This document shows positions 56,265 through 64,000 of a DNA stretch of 64,000 bases, piece after piece. Every line of letters starts with the position of its first letter. Position 1 is the first letter of the stretch. The stretch lies in NCBI RefSeq assembly GCF_000283155.1, contig NW_004454181.1:19781778-19845777 (forward strand), in the 5' to 3' direction. The notes beneath the pieces are model-generated. The model was not told the origin of the DNA and did not search any database. It saw nothing but the letters and a program-made list of their open reading frames with translations. A program made the position numbers and the translations under genes. This stretch comes from Ceratotherium simum simum (lineage: Eukaryota > Chordata > Mammalia > Perissodactyla > Rhinocerotidae).

Positions 56265-56425
56265 ACTAATATACATTCAACCAACATTTGTCTATTGAAT
56301 GTTAGTAGAATGATGCCAGGCACTCGAGGGGAATTCAAAAGAAATGGAAAGCATAGTTCATTTCCTCAAAGGATGACGTTTACTCTAATTGAAGAGAAGA
56401 GACATGGAGACAAGCACTCATTAGG
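56265..56425 (-). repeat. LINE-2 3' end fragment
   Basis: 'tacattcaaccaacatttgt', 'gatgccaggcactcgagggg', 'gagacatggagacaagcact' fit decayed antisense L2. Confidence 0.62.
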
Positions 56426-56934
56426 CAGGTAAGGTTCAAAGCAAGCTGCCTATAGTTAAGTAGCTATTAGGTAATAGAGACAAGTCAGAAAAGGGATCCA
56501 TTTGGGCTGGAGCAAGGAGGAAAGGGCCTACCAGAAGAAAAACAGACAGCAGTTTGAGAGAAACAAAGGATGGTCTCCAAAGAGGCTTCCAGTCAAGAGC
56601 AAACTTGAAGAAACAGTATCGTATTATCGAGTAATACTTTTTAAAGCACTCTTGACTCTCCTCTGACCTGTCCAACAGGTCCTGGGGGCCGGGGGGAGTC
56701 AGAGAAGGACCCCCATTGCCCATTTTACAGAAATGGCTGAGAAATTGAGTGATTTCTGTAGAGTCCTATATGAAATTAAACACATCCCCTGAGCTCAACG
56801 GCTCTGCGATTTCCTCTTAAGCCACCAGCTTAAACAAATGCAAGGAAATTGGTCTCTTTTTACTCTTCTGGGCAGAACACACACTGAAAGCTGGTAAATG
56901 CCAGAAATTGGAGATATTATGAAAAATAATAGTA
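56426..56934. other. Unassigned stretch
   Basis: No gene or named repeat. Confidence 0.35.
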
Positions 56935-57092
56935 AATTTTAATGAGCACTTCTAATATTATTATCTTGATTTTACTAAGGAGAAAACTGAGGCTCAAAGA
57001 AATTGAGTCTCTTGTCTGATGTGGTGAAGCAGCAGCTCAAACCCAGGGTTATCCAGCTCTGAAGTCCAGGTCCTTAATCACTCTCTATTAGG
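56935..57092 (-). repeat. MIR SINE
   Basis: 'aaggagaaaactgaggctca', 'cagcagctcaaacccagggt', 'gaagtccaggtccttaatca' are antisense MIR. Confidence 0.8.
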
Positions 57093-57097
57093 CTCTC

Positions 57098-57265
57098 CAG
57101 GTGAGGTTGGGACCAGCATACCAGTATCACCTGGGAATGTCAAGTCCCAGGCCCACCCCAAATTTATAGAATCAGAGACTCATGGGGTCAGGCCCAGCCA
57201 TCTGTGTTTTAAAAAGCCTTCCAAGTGATTCTGATGCAGGCTTAAGTTAGAGACCTACTGCTTAT
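57098..57265 (+). repeat. MER5-like hAT fragment
   Basis: 'accagtatcacctgggaatg', 'tagaatcagagactcatggg', 'ccatctgtgttttaaaaagc', 'gattctgatgcaggcttaag' follow MER5 order. Confidence 0.72.
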
Positions 57266-57487
57266 ACCGTTTTTCTGACTATTGAGCTTAAATGGTATTT
57301 GGTGTACAGGGAGAACAAGGAAGAATATTCTTTTAAGCTAAGGATCCATGGGAAGACCGGAAGTGTTTGAATATCTCTGAACAGCTGACGAGTCTGCACC
57401 TGCCAACCAGTCTATAAATGGAGCTGCTATCTGTGAATGAAGGCACAGGCTGGACACAGGGACCAACTCCTGGGATGATGCGCTCCA

Positions 57488-57620
57488 GGGTAACGGCTAC
57501 CGGCTGGGGGTACAAGCCCAGCTCTGTTATCAACCAGAGCTGTGACCTTGGGCAAGTCCTTTAACCTCTCTGGACTCTAATTTCCTCATCTGCTCCAAAA
57601 GGCCACTGGGTTACACCATT
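57488..57620 (+). repeat. MIR SINE, 5' part
   Basis: 'gctctgttatcaaccagagc', 'tgtgaccttgggcaagtcct', 'ttaacctctctggactctaa', 'tttcctcatctgc'. Confidence 0.85.
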
Positions 57621-57749
57621 TGCATTGTGCCTTTCTGCTCTGAATCCCTTATCTCCAAGGCAGTCATTGCAAAGCTAGGACAGAATTAGGTGCTATATTG
57701 AGCGGTAGGCTAAGAAGCTGGGAAGAGAAGATGACTCAGAAGGCTTAAA

Positions 57750-57875
57750 GGATGCAGGAAGGTTTATTATTGAAGGAGGTGGAGGCTGAAGCTAGGAGAG
57801 GTTCAGACAGGAGGAGGGGGGAAGGCAGTGCATTCCAGATGTGGGAGCCAGAGATTGAGGACAGGGGTGGGGTGA
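57750..57875 (-). repeat. Possible LINE-2 fragment
   Basis: Purine-rich antisense L2 texture with 'ggcagtgcattccagatgtg'. Weak call. Confidence 0.35.
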
Positions 57876-57949
57876 ACCAGATGTGCTTGTGAGATCAACC
57901 TGAGCAGATGGGCTTGTGTACCATAGAGACAAATGAGCAAAACTCTCCC

Positions 57950-58011
57950 CCGCCCCCACAACAAAGGATTAAATGGCCCAAAATGTGGGTAAAGCCTAGG
58001 TTGAAAAACCC
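57950..58011 (+). repeat. MER20 hAT fragment, 3' end
   Basis: 'cccccacaacaaaggattaa', 'tggcccaaaatgtgggtaaa', 'ctaggttgaaaaaccc' match the last third of MER20. The full copy at 37572-37784 allows direct comparison. Confidence 0.78.
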
Positions 58012-58069
58012 CTCACCCAGACAGTGAGCTCTAGCCCCATATCCAATAGCTAGCTTATTAGATAACCAG

Positions 58070-58155
58070 AAGCAGCAGATAATGACTACTATGTCACAGA
58101 GGGTTCTAAGCACTTTCCAGGCCTGTTCTCACAGCAACTGTCTGTGCTTACTTTT
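58070..58155 (-). repeat. MIR SINE, left part (split by L1)
   Basis: 'atgactactatgtcacagag', 'ttctaagcactttccaggcc', 'tgttctcacagcaactgtct' are the antisense MIR 3' half. Confidence 0.68.
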
Positions 58156-58273
58156 TTTTTAGTAGACTTTATTTTTTAGAGCAGTTTTAGGTTCAAAGTA
58201 AAATTGAGCATAAAGTACAGTTTTCCCTTATCCCCCCTGCGCCCACATACGCACAACCTCCCCCATTATCTCC
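58156..58273 (-). repeat. Short L1 3' end inserted in a MIR
   Basis: T-run, 'agtagactttattttttaga', 'gcagttttaggttcaaagta', 'aaattgagcataaagtacag'. This is the complement of the L1 3' end type seen at 39350-39407. GCTTACTTTT (58146-58155) and GCTCACTTTT (58274-58283) form a 10-bp TSD with one mismatch. Confidence 0.85.
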
Positions 58274-58405
58274 GCTCACTTTTAGCAGCTGCTTTTTACC
58301 TGTCAGAAACGGAGGCTGACAGAGCCTCCAATACTCAGCCAGTAAGGTGCAGCGCTGGAATGTGGACTGAGGTCGGCAGAATTTGAAAGCCAGCGCTCTT
58401 GTGCT
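58274..58405 (-). repeat. MIR SINE, right part
   Basis: Resumes the split MIR: 'tttttacctgtcagaaacgg', 'cagccagtaaggtgcagcgc', 'tggaatgtggactgaggtcg'. Confidence 0.68.
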
Positions 58406-59391
58406 TTACCTAGTTTTTTCTGCAGCCCTGCTGCCTTCCCTGCTGAGTTAACGTGTCAGCTCTGTTGTAAGCACATGAGGCAGAAAGGGGCAGGCCAAGT
58501 CTGCTTAAGGACCCAGGATCCTTTAATTCAGAGCCCCTCATCCCCTTCAGACTCTCACGATTATTTTATAGGATGAATCGAGGAGAAGATAAGCCATTGT
58601 AAACAAAAAGACCTTACACGAAGTTATTGTTTCCAGGTATTTAAATATCCTTGCGGCCTTTCCTCATTCTTTCCAGAGGAGTCCTGGCTATCAGCTGATA
58701 GGAGGGGTGAGCCATGAAAAATGCTGGGTTTCAGTCAAAGTAATTCCATTAGGGGCAGAAATGGTTTGCTGAAACACAAGGAAGGGAAATCACTTGCAGC
58801 ATACCAACAGCTGGGCCCAAGTGACATCATTCGCCAAAATCAAAGGAAATGAGCTAATCAGATATGCATAAAAGCCCTTTTTGTTTGCTTGCTTAGAAAG
58901 TTACAATTTGTTTTCAAGGTAGAGGAGAAAAAACATATCTCTGAAAAATTTTGGCCCTGATATTTCGCTTCTTTTAATTGTTTTCAGTTATCGCTGAAGA
59001 CACAAAAAGAAAATGCTTGAAAAGTACTCAGGTCGCCGCATATTAGGAGGAATTACCACAGGAAGGTTATTTTCACAGGGTCCTGCAAGACAATTGATGC
59101 TCCTCAGCACTACACCCTCATCCTCAATGGAAAAAAAGAAGGGGACAGAAGTTATCCATTGGTCTTTATACACCACATCCCTTCATATTCTGACCTTCCC
59201 GTGACGTTTCATTACAAGTTCATCCAGTCCTGTGGTTGAGTAGATGCATATTAAATTAAAGGTAGAAGGCTGTAGGTTAAATAGAATAAATAGAATTAAA
59301 TAGCATTAAGTAAAAGATGCCAAAGGCAAGGAATTCTAAGTGACCCACATGTAAGGGCAAAGAAAGAAGATCTAGCTATTCCCCAAGGAAT
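58406..59391. other. Unassigned; candidate regulatory sequence
   Basis: No gene or named repeat. 58680-58990 looks little-decayed and holds a TGACATCA word (58822-58829) and 'gatatgcataaaagcc' (58861-58876). No transcript start can be shown. Confidence 0.35.
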
Positions 59392-59400
59392 GTCTTTCTC

Positions 59401-60301
59401 TACAACTGAACAACCAAAAAACAAACAATCCAATTAAAAAGTGGGCAAAGGACTTGAATAGACATTTCTCCCAAGAAAATATACAAATGGCTAATAAGCA
59501 CATGAAAAGATGCTCCACATTACTAATCATTAGGGAAATGCAAATAAAAACCAAATGAGATACCACTTCACCCACTAAGATGGCTACCATGAAAGAAAGA
59601 GAGAATAACAAGTGTAGGTGAGAATGTGGAGAAATTAGGAGCCTTGTGCTCTGTTGGTGGCAATGTTAAATGGTGTGGCCACTGTGGAAAACAGTATAGC
59701 AGTTCCTCAAAAAACTGAAAGCAGAATTGTCATATGATCCAGCAATTCCACATCTGGGAATATACCCAAAGTAATTGAAAACAGGGTCTCAAAGGGATAT
59801 TTGCACACCGATGTTCATAGCAGCATTATTCACAATAGCTACAACGTGAAAGCAACCCAAGTGTCTGTTGATGGATGAATAGATAAACAAAATGTGGTAT
59901 ACATGCACAATGGAATATTATTCAGCCTTAAAAAGAAACAAAATTCGGACACACGCTACAACATGAATGAACCTTGAGGACATTATTCTAAGTGAAATAA
60001 GCCAGTCACAATAAGACAAACACTGTATGATTCCACTTATATGAGGTACCTAGAGTAGTCAAATTCACAGACGGAAAGTAGAATGGTGGTTGTCAGGGGC
60101 TGGGGGCAGGGAGGGAAATGAGTTATTGTTTAATGGGTATAAAGTTTCAGTTTTGCAAGACGAAAAGAGTTCTGGACATAGACTGTGGTGACTGTTGCAC
60201 AACAATATGAATGCACTTAATACCACTGAACTGTACACTTGAAAGTGACTAAGATGGCAAATTTTATGTTATATGTATCTTAGCACAATTAAAATAAAAA
60301 A
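59401..60301 (+). repeat. Mammalian L1 3' end, 0.9 kb
   Basis: 5'-truncated L1M-type element beginning inside ORF2 ('ctgaacaaccaaaaaacaaa') and ending at its A-rich tail. A frame starting near 59455 reads '[20 protein letters not shown]', the familiar end-region of L1 ORF2, and soon meets a stop. Later landmarks are 'gatccagcaattccacatct', 'atggaatattattcagcctt', 'tgtatgattccacttatatg', 'ccactgaactgtacacttga'. TSD GTCTTTCTC (59392-59400) and GTCTTTTTC (60302-60310), one mismatch. Inactive. Confidence 0.95.
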
Positions 60302-60374
60302 GTCTTTTTCATAAGTTGTGGCTTTGGAGGTACTGGCTATCTATGTGATTTGAAAAAAAAGTCACAATAATAAC

Positions 60375-60605
60375 ATTGTTACAACCTATTGAGTGTTGAC
60401 TGCATGTCAGAACTGTTCGCAAACCTCGTTTAGCCCTCACTACAACTCCATAGGATGGGCTTTATTGTTCCTTTGTTTCAGACGAAGAAACTGAGGTTCA
60501 GAAAGGGTAAATATCTTTTCCATCATCACACAGATACTAGGTGGCAGACGGTTCAAATCTACAACTGTGTAGCTCTGAGGTTCATGCATCTGACCACATG
60601 CTGCC
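60375..60605 (-). repeat. MIR SINE, first of three in a row
   Basis: 'ctattgagtgttgactgcat', 'ccctcactacaactccatag', 'gacgaagaaactgaggttca', 'catcacacagatactaggtg'. Confidence 0.88.
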
Positions 60606-60624
60606 TCGTGTAGATTAAGCCTCC

Positions 60625-60775
60625 TAAAGTAGGCATTATCATCCTTTGTTTTTTACAAATGAGGAAACAGGCTCAGAGAAGTTACACGGATGACGGCTCT
60701 AGAAAGAGGCAGAGCCAAGATGCAGTCAGGTTTGTCTTTTTCTAAAATCTCATCCTTAGTCCACTACATAACACT
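60625..60775 (-). repeat. MIR SINE, second of three
   Basis: 'ttacaaatgaggaaacaggc', 'tcagagaagttacacggatg', 'gaaagaggcagagccaagat'. Its 3' half is missing, being replaced at left by the previous copy. Confidence 0.82.
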
Positions 60776-60874
60776 CAATTGATTTTATTTATTTTGAAAC
60801 CAAATCTATATCTCATCCAGTGACTTCCATCTTGATTGTGACATTTTCCCATTTGAGGGCATAGGAGATAACAT

Positions 60875-61125
60875 TCGTTAAACTCTTAGTATGTGCCAAG
60901 CACTGTTCTAAGTACTTTACATGGACTGACTAATTTAATCCTCACAACCATCTCAAGACGGGGATTCCGTTATTGTCTCCATTTTAGAGCTGGGGAAACC
61001 AATGCACGGAGTGTTGAAGTGAACACGCCTTGGTCACAAAGATAGTGGTTGGCAGGGTGAGGCTTTGAAGCCAAGCAGGTGGGGTCTGGAGAGGTCATGC
61101 TCTATAACCACTCAACCACACTCTG
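60875..61125 (-). repeat. MIR SINE, third of three
   Basis: 'actcttagtatgtgccaagc', 'tttaatcctcacaaccatct', 'agctggggaaaccaatgcac', 'catgctctataaccactcaa'. Near complete. Confidence 0.9.
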
Positions 61126-62196
61126 AAATTAGAATTAACACTGAGGATTTGGTGGAAAGTCTACACTGGAAAACTTTGATTAAATAAAATATTTACTGAT
61201 GAAATGGGATGATCCTCAAGAAAGCATTATCTTTCAGAAACAGAATCTAAGCCTGTCAGCTATTTATTTAGTTGGATTTGTTCTCAAACAGTTCAACTGA
61301 ACTTATTTGTATTTCTTTAAAAAAGTTGTTAAATACTCAAGCTGCTGTGTTCAATGGCTCTAGAAGCTATTTGAGTCATTCACGGCAAAAGTTGAATTTT
61401 AATAAAAGATGCTGCTCTATGTGGCCCAGCAACTGTATTTCAGGGAGTTTTGAGGTTCTTGTTAGAGTCCAGCACATTCTGACTTAAGAGGGGCTTTCCC
61501 CTGTGCTGCAGTCTCCATTGATGAAACGGTGGTGTAAATATGACCCCTCACCGGGCCAGGCCCTGGACCAGCTACCTCCCAGAGCTGGTGTAAAGGACCT
61601 CAGAGAAGGAGGTGTTTGGGGCCTCAGAGCATTGTGCCACAGAAGCAACTCTCACCTGGGGTGGTCTAACGTCTGCACGGGAGGCAGAGCCCTCAGTGCC
61701 CATCACATTCAGTGGAGAGCCTTTGGTTTGGTGCATTTGATTCTCTGCGGTAATTCTACTGCATGCTAGAGTTGGGGACCAATTGCTCTGGATTAAAGGA
61801 AAAACCAAATGAAAGTCTATACTTTTGGGTGTTGAAACATTCCGCCTTTAGGGCAACCATCAAATTCCTGCCTAGGATGGAGGACGAATAGAGAATTCTA
61901 GTGTTCTTGATTACCTGAAGGGTTTAATTTTGTTCCACTCTGTTTTAATATTCAGCACATATAACCTTAAAGTATAGAAATGGGTTTGTCTGTGCTTATG
62001 AGTTGCATCGTGTGTGTGTATGTGTGTGGTGGGCAAGAGGGTATGGGCTTAGGTTTGTAAAGTCAGCTCATAATTAACGCTTTTTCATCCCACTCTGCTT
62101 AGATAAATCCACTGAGGTTTTCAGGCAAGGGGTCCACTGAAGGCCAAACAAGCGTTTCTCAGGGTGAGGGGACTACTTGATAGACTACTGCCGCAG
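61126..62196. other. Unassigned stretch
   Basis: About 1.1 kb with no gene or named repeat. Two overlapping open frames (61503-61769 plus, 61572-61808 minus) have no recognisable domain. A short TG run lies near 62012-62030. Confidence 0.4.
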
Positions 62197-62425
62197 TGTA
62201 GTGTTAACAGCGGGTGCTGGACCCAGAATGCATGGGCCTAAAGCCCAGTTCTGTTACTTACTAGCTGGGTAACTTTGGACAAATTACTTACCGTGGTTAA
62301 AATAAGGATTCATTTAGGATAGAACTACTGCATAAGATGGTTGGAAGGATTAACATGAAGGGAAATACAAGAAAGGTGCTTAGAACGCTGCCTGGCACAT
62401 GGTAAGTGGTTGATAAATCTTACCT
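62197..62425 (+). repeat. MIR SINE, near full length
   Basis: 'acccagaatgcatgggccta', 'ttacttactagctgggtaac', 'tttggacaaattacttaccg', 'gaacgctgcctggcacatgg'. Confidence 0.9.
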
Positions 62426-62714
62426 TAAGAACTTTAAAATCTTATTTCCTCTTGTTCTCTGAAAGCTGCCCAGCACTTCTAAACCCTACCCCAAATTTTT
62501 CCTCTAGTTTTTTAACTTCCCCATTTTGCTGCTTCCGCATATTTAAAGCCAAAAGAACCGCTGTGAAGGGAAAAGGCCAGGTAGAAACAGAATAAATAAA
62601 ACCAGAACTCTGGGGTTGACTACAAAGATGTCTAGTAAAACCTACCCTTTCTTTTCATACATGCGTAAGGCATCGTTATCATCTCATTATCTTCACCATT
62701 GCTGGAAGCAAGCT

Positions 62715-62945
62715 CCAAGCAGCAACTAAGAATAGGAGCTTTGGAACCAAAGACCGCTGGATCTGAATCCTCGCTTTGCTGCGCCCATAGCAAGGTTCTA
62801 AAGTTGATAGAATCTCAGTTTCCTTTTCTGCAAAGTGTGATTGGTGATACTGACCGCACTGGGTTATGATGAGGTTTAAAGTCACTAGTAGTGTAATGTG
62901 CTGGCCTATAGTAAGGGCCCAGTAATTAGGAGTCACTGTTATGTT
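62715..62945 (+). repeat. MIR SINE, near full length
   Basis: 'gagctttggaaccaaagacc', 'gctggatctgaatcctcgct', 'aatctcagtttccttttctg', 'gttatgatgaggtttaaagt'. Confidence 0.85.
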
Positions 62946-64000
62946 TTTCTAGTTCTACAAAAACAGGAAGCAGGATGGGAAGAGAACATCAAGGTAGAGA
63001 CTGTCAAGCCCTATCTCAGGCTCAGAAAAAACCTTTCAGCATTGTCTCTAGTACTGCAGCCCCTAGAACTTTATCTTTAGCCTCTGGCCCTTGCTGTCTT
63101 ACCCAGAATCAAGAAACTCTGCCTCCTGGCAAAGAATCCAGGAGGTGCCTAAGAAAGAGAGAAAAACAAAGACTAGTTTACCAGATTGCCACTCTCTGAG
63201 CATAAGAAAAGCCACTCAGAGGGCCTACGAGCAGAGGACAGGGAATCCGGTAGGGGCTCAAAAGTACAGAGGAGAGAGTGTGGGTCCCAGGCCCCCAGCA
63301 CCAGGCCGTCTTCCAGGTCTAATTGCAGCACATTCTTGAGCTGTGTCGTCATTCATTGAGCCGTGATGCAAATGTCTCCGCATTATGGGTGGAGAGTATC
63401 TATGAAAGACACACAAAAACATATGCTGACCCCTTCAAACCTATGACCATATTCTAAGTGGAGCCAAACTAAATGAAATCAAGGTCTCTGTCCAGCATTT
63501 GAGAGCCAGTGAAAATAGGAACTCAGTGTTTCTCTAAATTCACAGAGTATATTACCTTAGTCATAAAATTGGGGACTTTCAAATCTAATTTGTTCAGCGC
63601 TGGTGCTGTTGAAGGCTGGGCAGGGTTCCAAAGGAAATCACCTCCACGCAAACAGAGATTAGCAGCTCTCCACTGGAGACATATGGGAATGATTCCCCAT
63701 AATCTCCAATAATTGTGGCTGCATTACATTCAAACCCTGTTTTCAATTTTCTTAAACTTCTAGACTGATTGTGTTATTAAATCATGCTGGCTGATGTGTT
63801 TAATAAGGACCTATTAAATGTTTATAAAATTAGGGAAATAAATATGAGCTTTTAGTTGGATTGCCCAATGGATCTGGTAACCTATTGTTAAAATAACAGC
63901 CTTGCTGTTAAAACTGGGTCTCCTGACTGTGTATGCTGGTACTCGCTTTAAAACACCATCCCAACATTCAAGCAGAGCTGTTTATTCTAACACTCCATTT
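62946..64000. other. Unassigned right end
   Basis: No gene or named repeat in the last kilobase. The AT-rich segment 63700-63900 has homeobox-type ATTA words and shows no repeat features. Confidence 0.4.

Noticed and set aside
59372..59611. 79-codon hydrophobic minus-strand frame resembling a membrane protein
   Set aside because: It is antisense to the L1 ORF2 end. L1 antisense strands commonly give such hydrophobic frames.
1..64000. Protein-coding genes, operons, phage or mobile gene systems, CRISPR arrays
   Set aside because: No open frame exceeds about 143 codons, none shows a recognisable intact domain, and frames occur equally on both strands. The repeat content is mammalian, so bacterial-type systems are not expected. 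An exon of a large gene cannot be excluded but cannot be shown.

Overview
This window is vertebrate, and specifically mammalian, nuclear DNA. No protein-coding exon, RNA gene or CpG island can be supported in it. It is AT-rich and CpG-poor, its open reading frames are short and scattered on both strands, and recognisable sequence is almost entirely interspersed repeats. The lineage clue is a set of nine tRNA-derived SINEs of the ERE (equine repetitive element) type, a family confined to Perissodactyla (horses, rhinoceroses, tapirs). Three copies belong to a longer variant carrying an extra block of about 45 bp. My impression is that the version at 622-906 and 38747-39044 is closer to rhinoceros or tapir than to domestic horse, but that is recollection, not a search.

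Layout, left to right. 1-5.1 kb: MaLR-type LTRs (one cut by the window edge, then a convergent pair) inside old antisense LINE-2, plus one long ERE. 5.1-13.2 kb: LINE-2, MIR, MER5, an inserted L1, a CR1/L3-type remnant split by a MIR, and two EREs. 13.2-19.2 kb: mostly repeat-poor sequence. 19.2-26.5 kb: dense MIR and LINE-2, including a MIR inside a MIR, a MIR inside an L2, and a 1.3 kb antisense L2 that still shows a decayed reverse-transcriptase frame. 26.5-34.9 kb: a solo ERVL-type LTR with an intact target-site duplication, MER5, an unfamiliar hAT-like element, L1 pieces and two EREs. 34.9-37.6 kb: repeat-poor. 37.6-46.7 kb: MER20, an L1 3' end split by a young ERE, a tiny clean L1 insertion, and an ERE splitting a MER5-like element. 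46.7-58 kb: MIR, L2 and MER5 remnants between unassigned stretches. 58-64 kb: an L1 trapped in a MIR, a 0.9 kb L1 3' end, three same-strand MIRs in a row, and a largely unique right end.

Nothing here works together as a pathway or operon. What the window records is layered insertion history. The oldest layer is CR1/L2/MIR, followed by MER5/MER20 hAT elements, MaLR and ERVL LTRs and mammalian L1, with perissodactyl EREs and a short lineage-type L1 on top. The region is most simply intergenic or deep-intronic DNA. Repeat family names come from remembered consensus patterns, so subfamily labels and ends are approximate unless a target-site duplication (TSD) is given.
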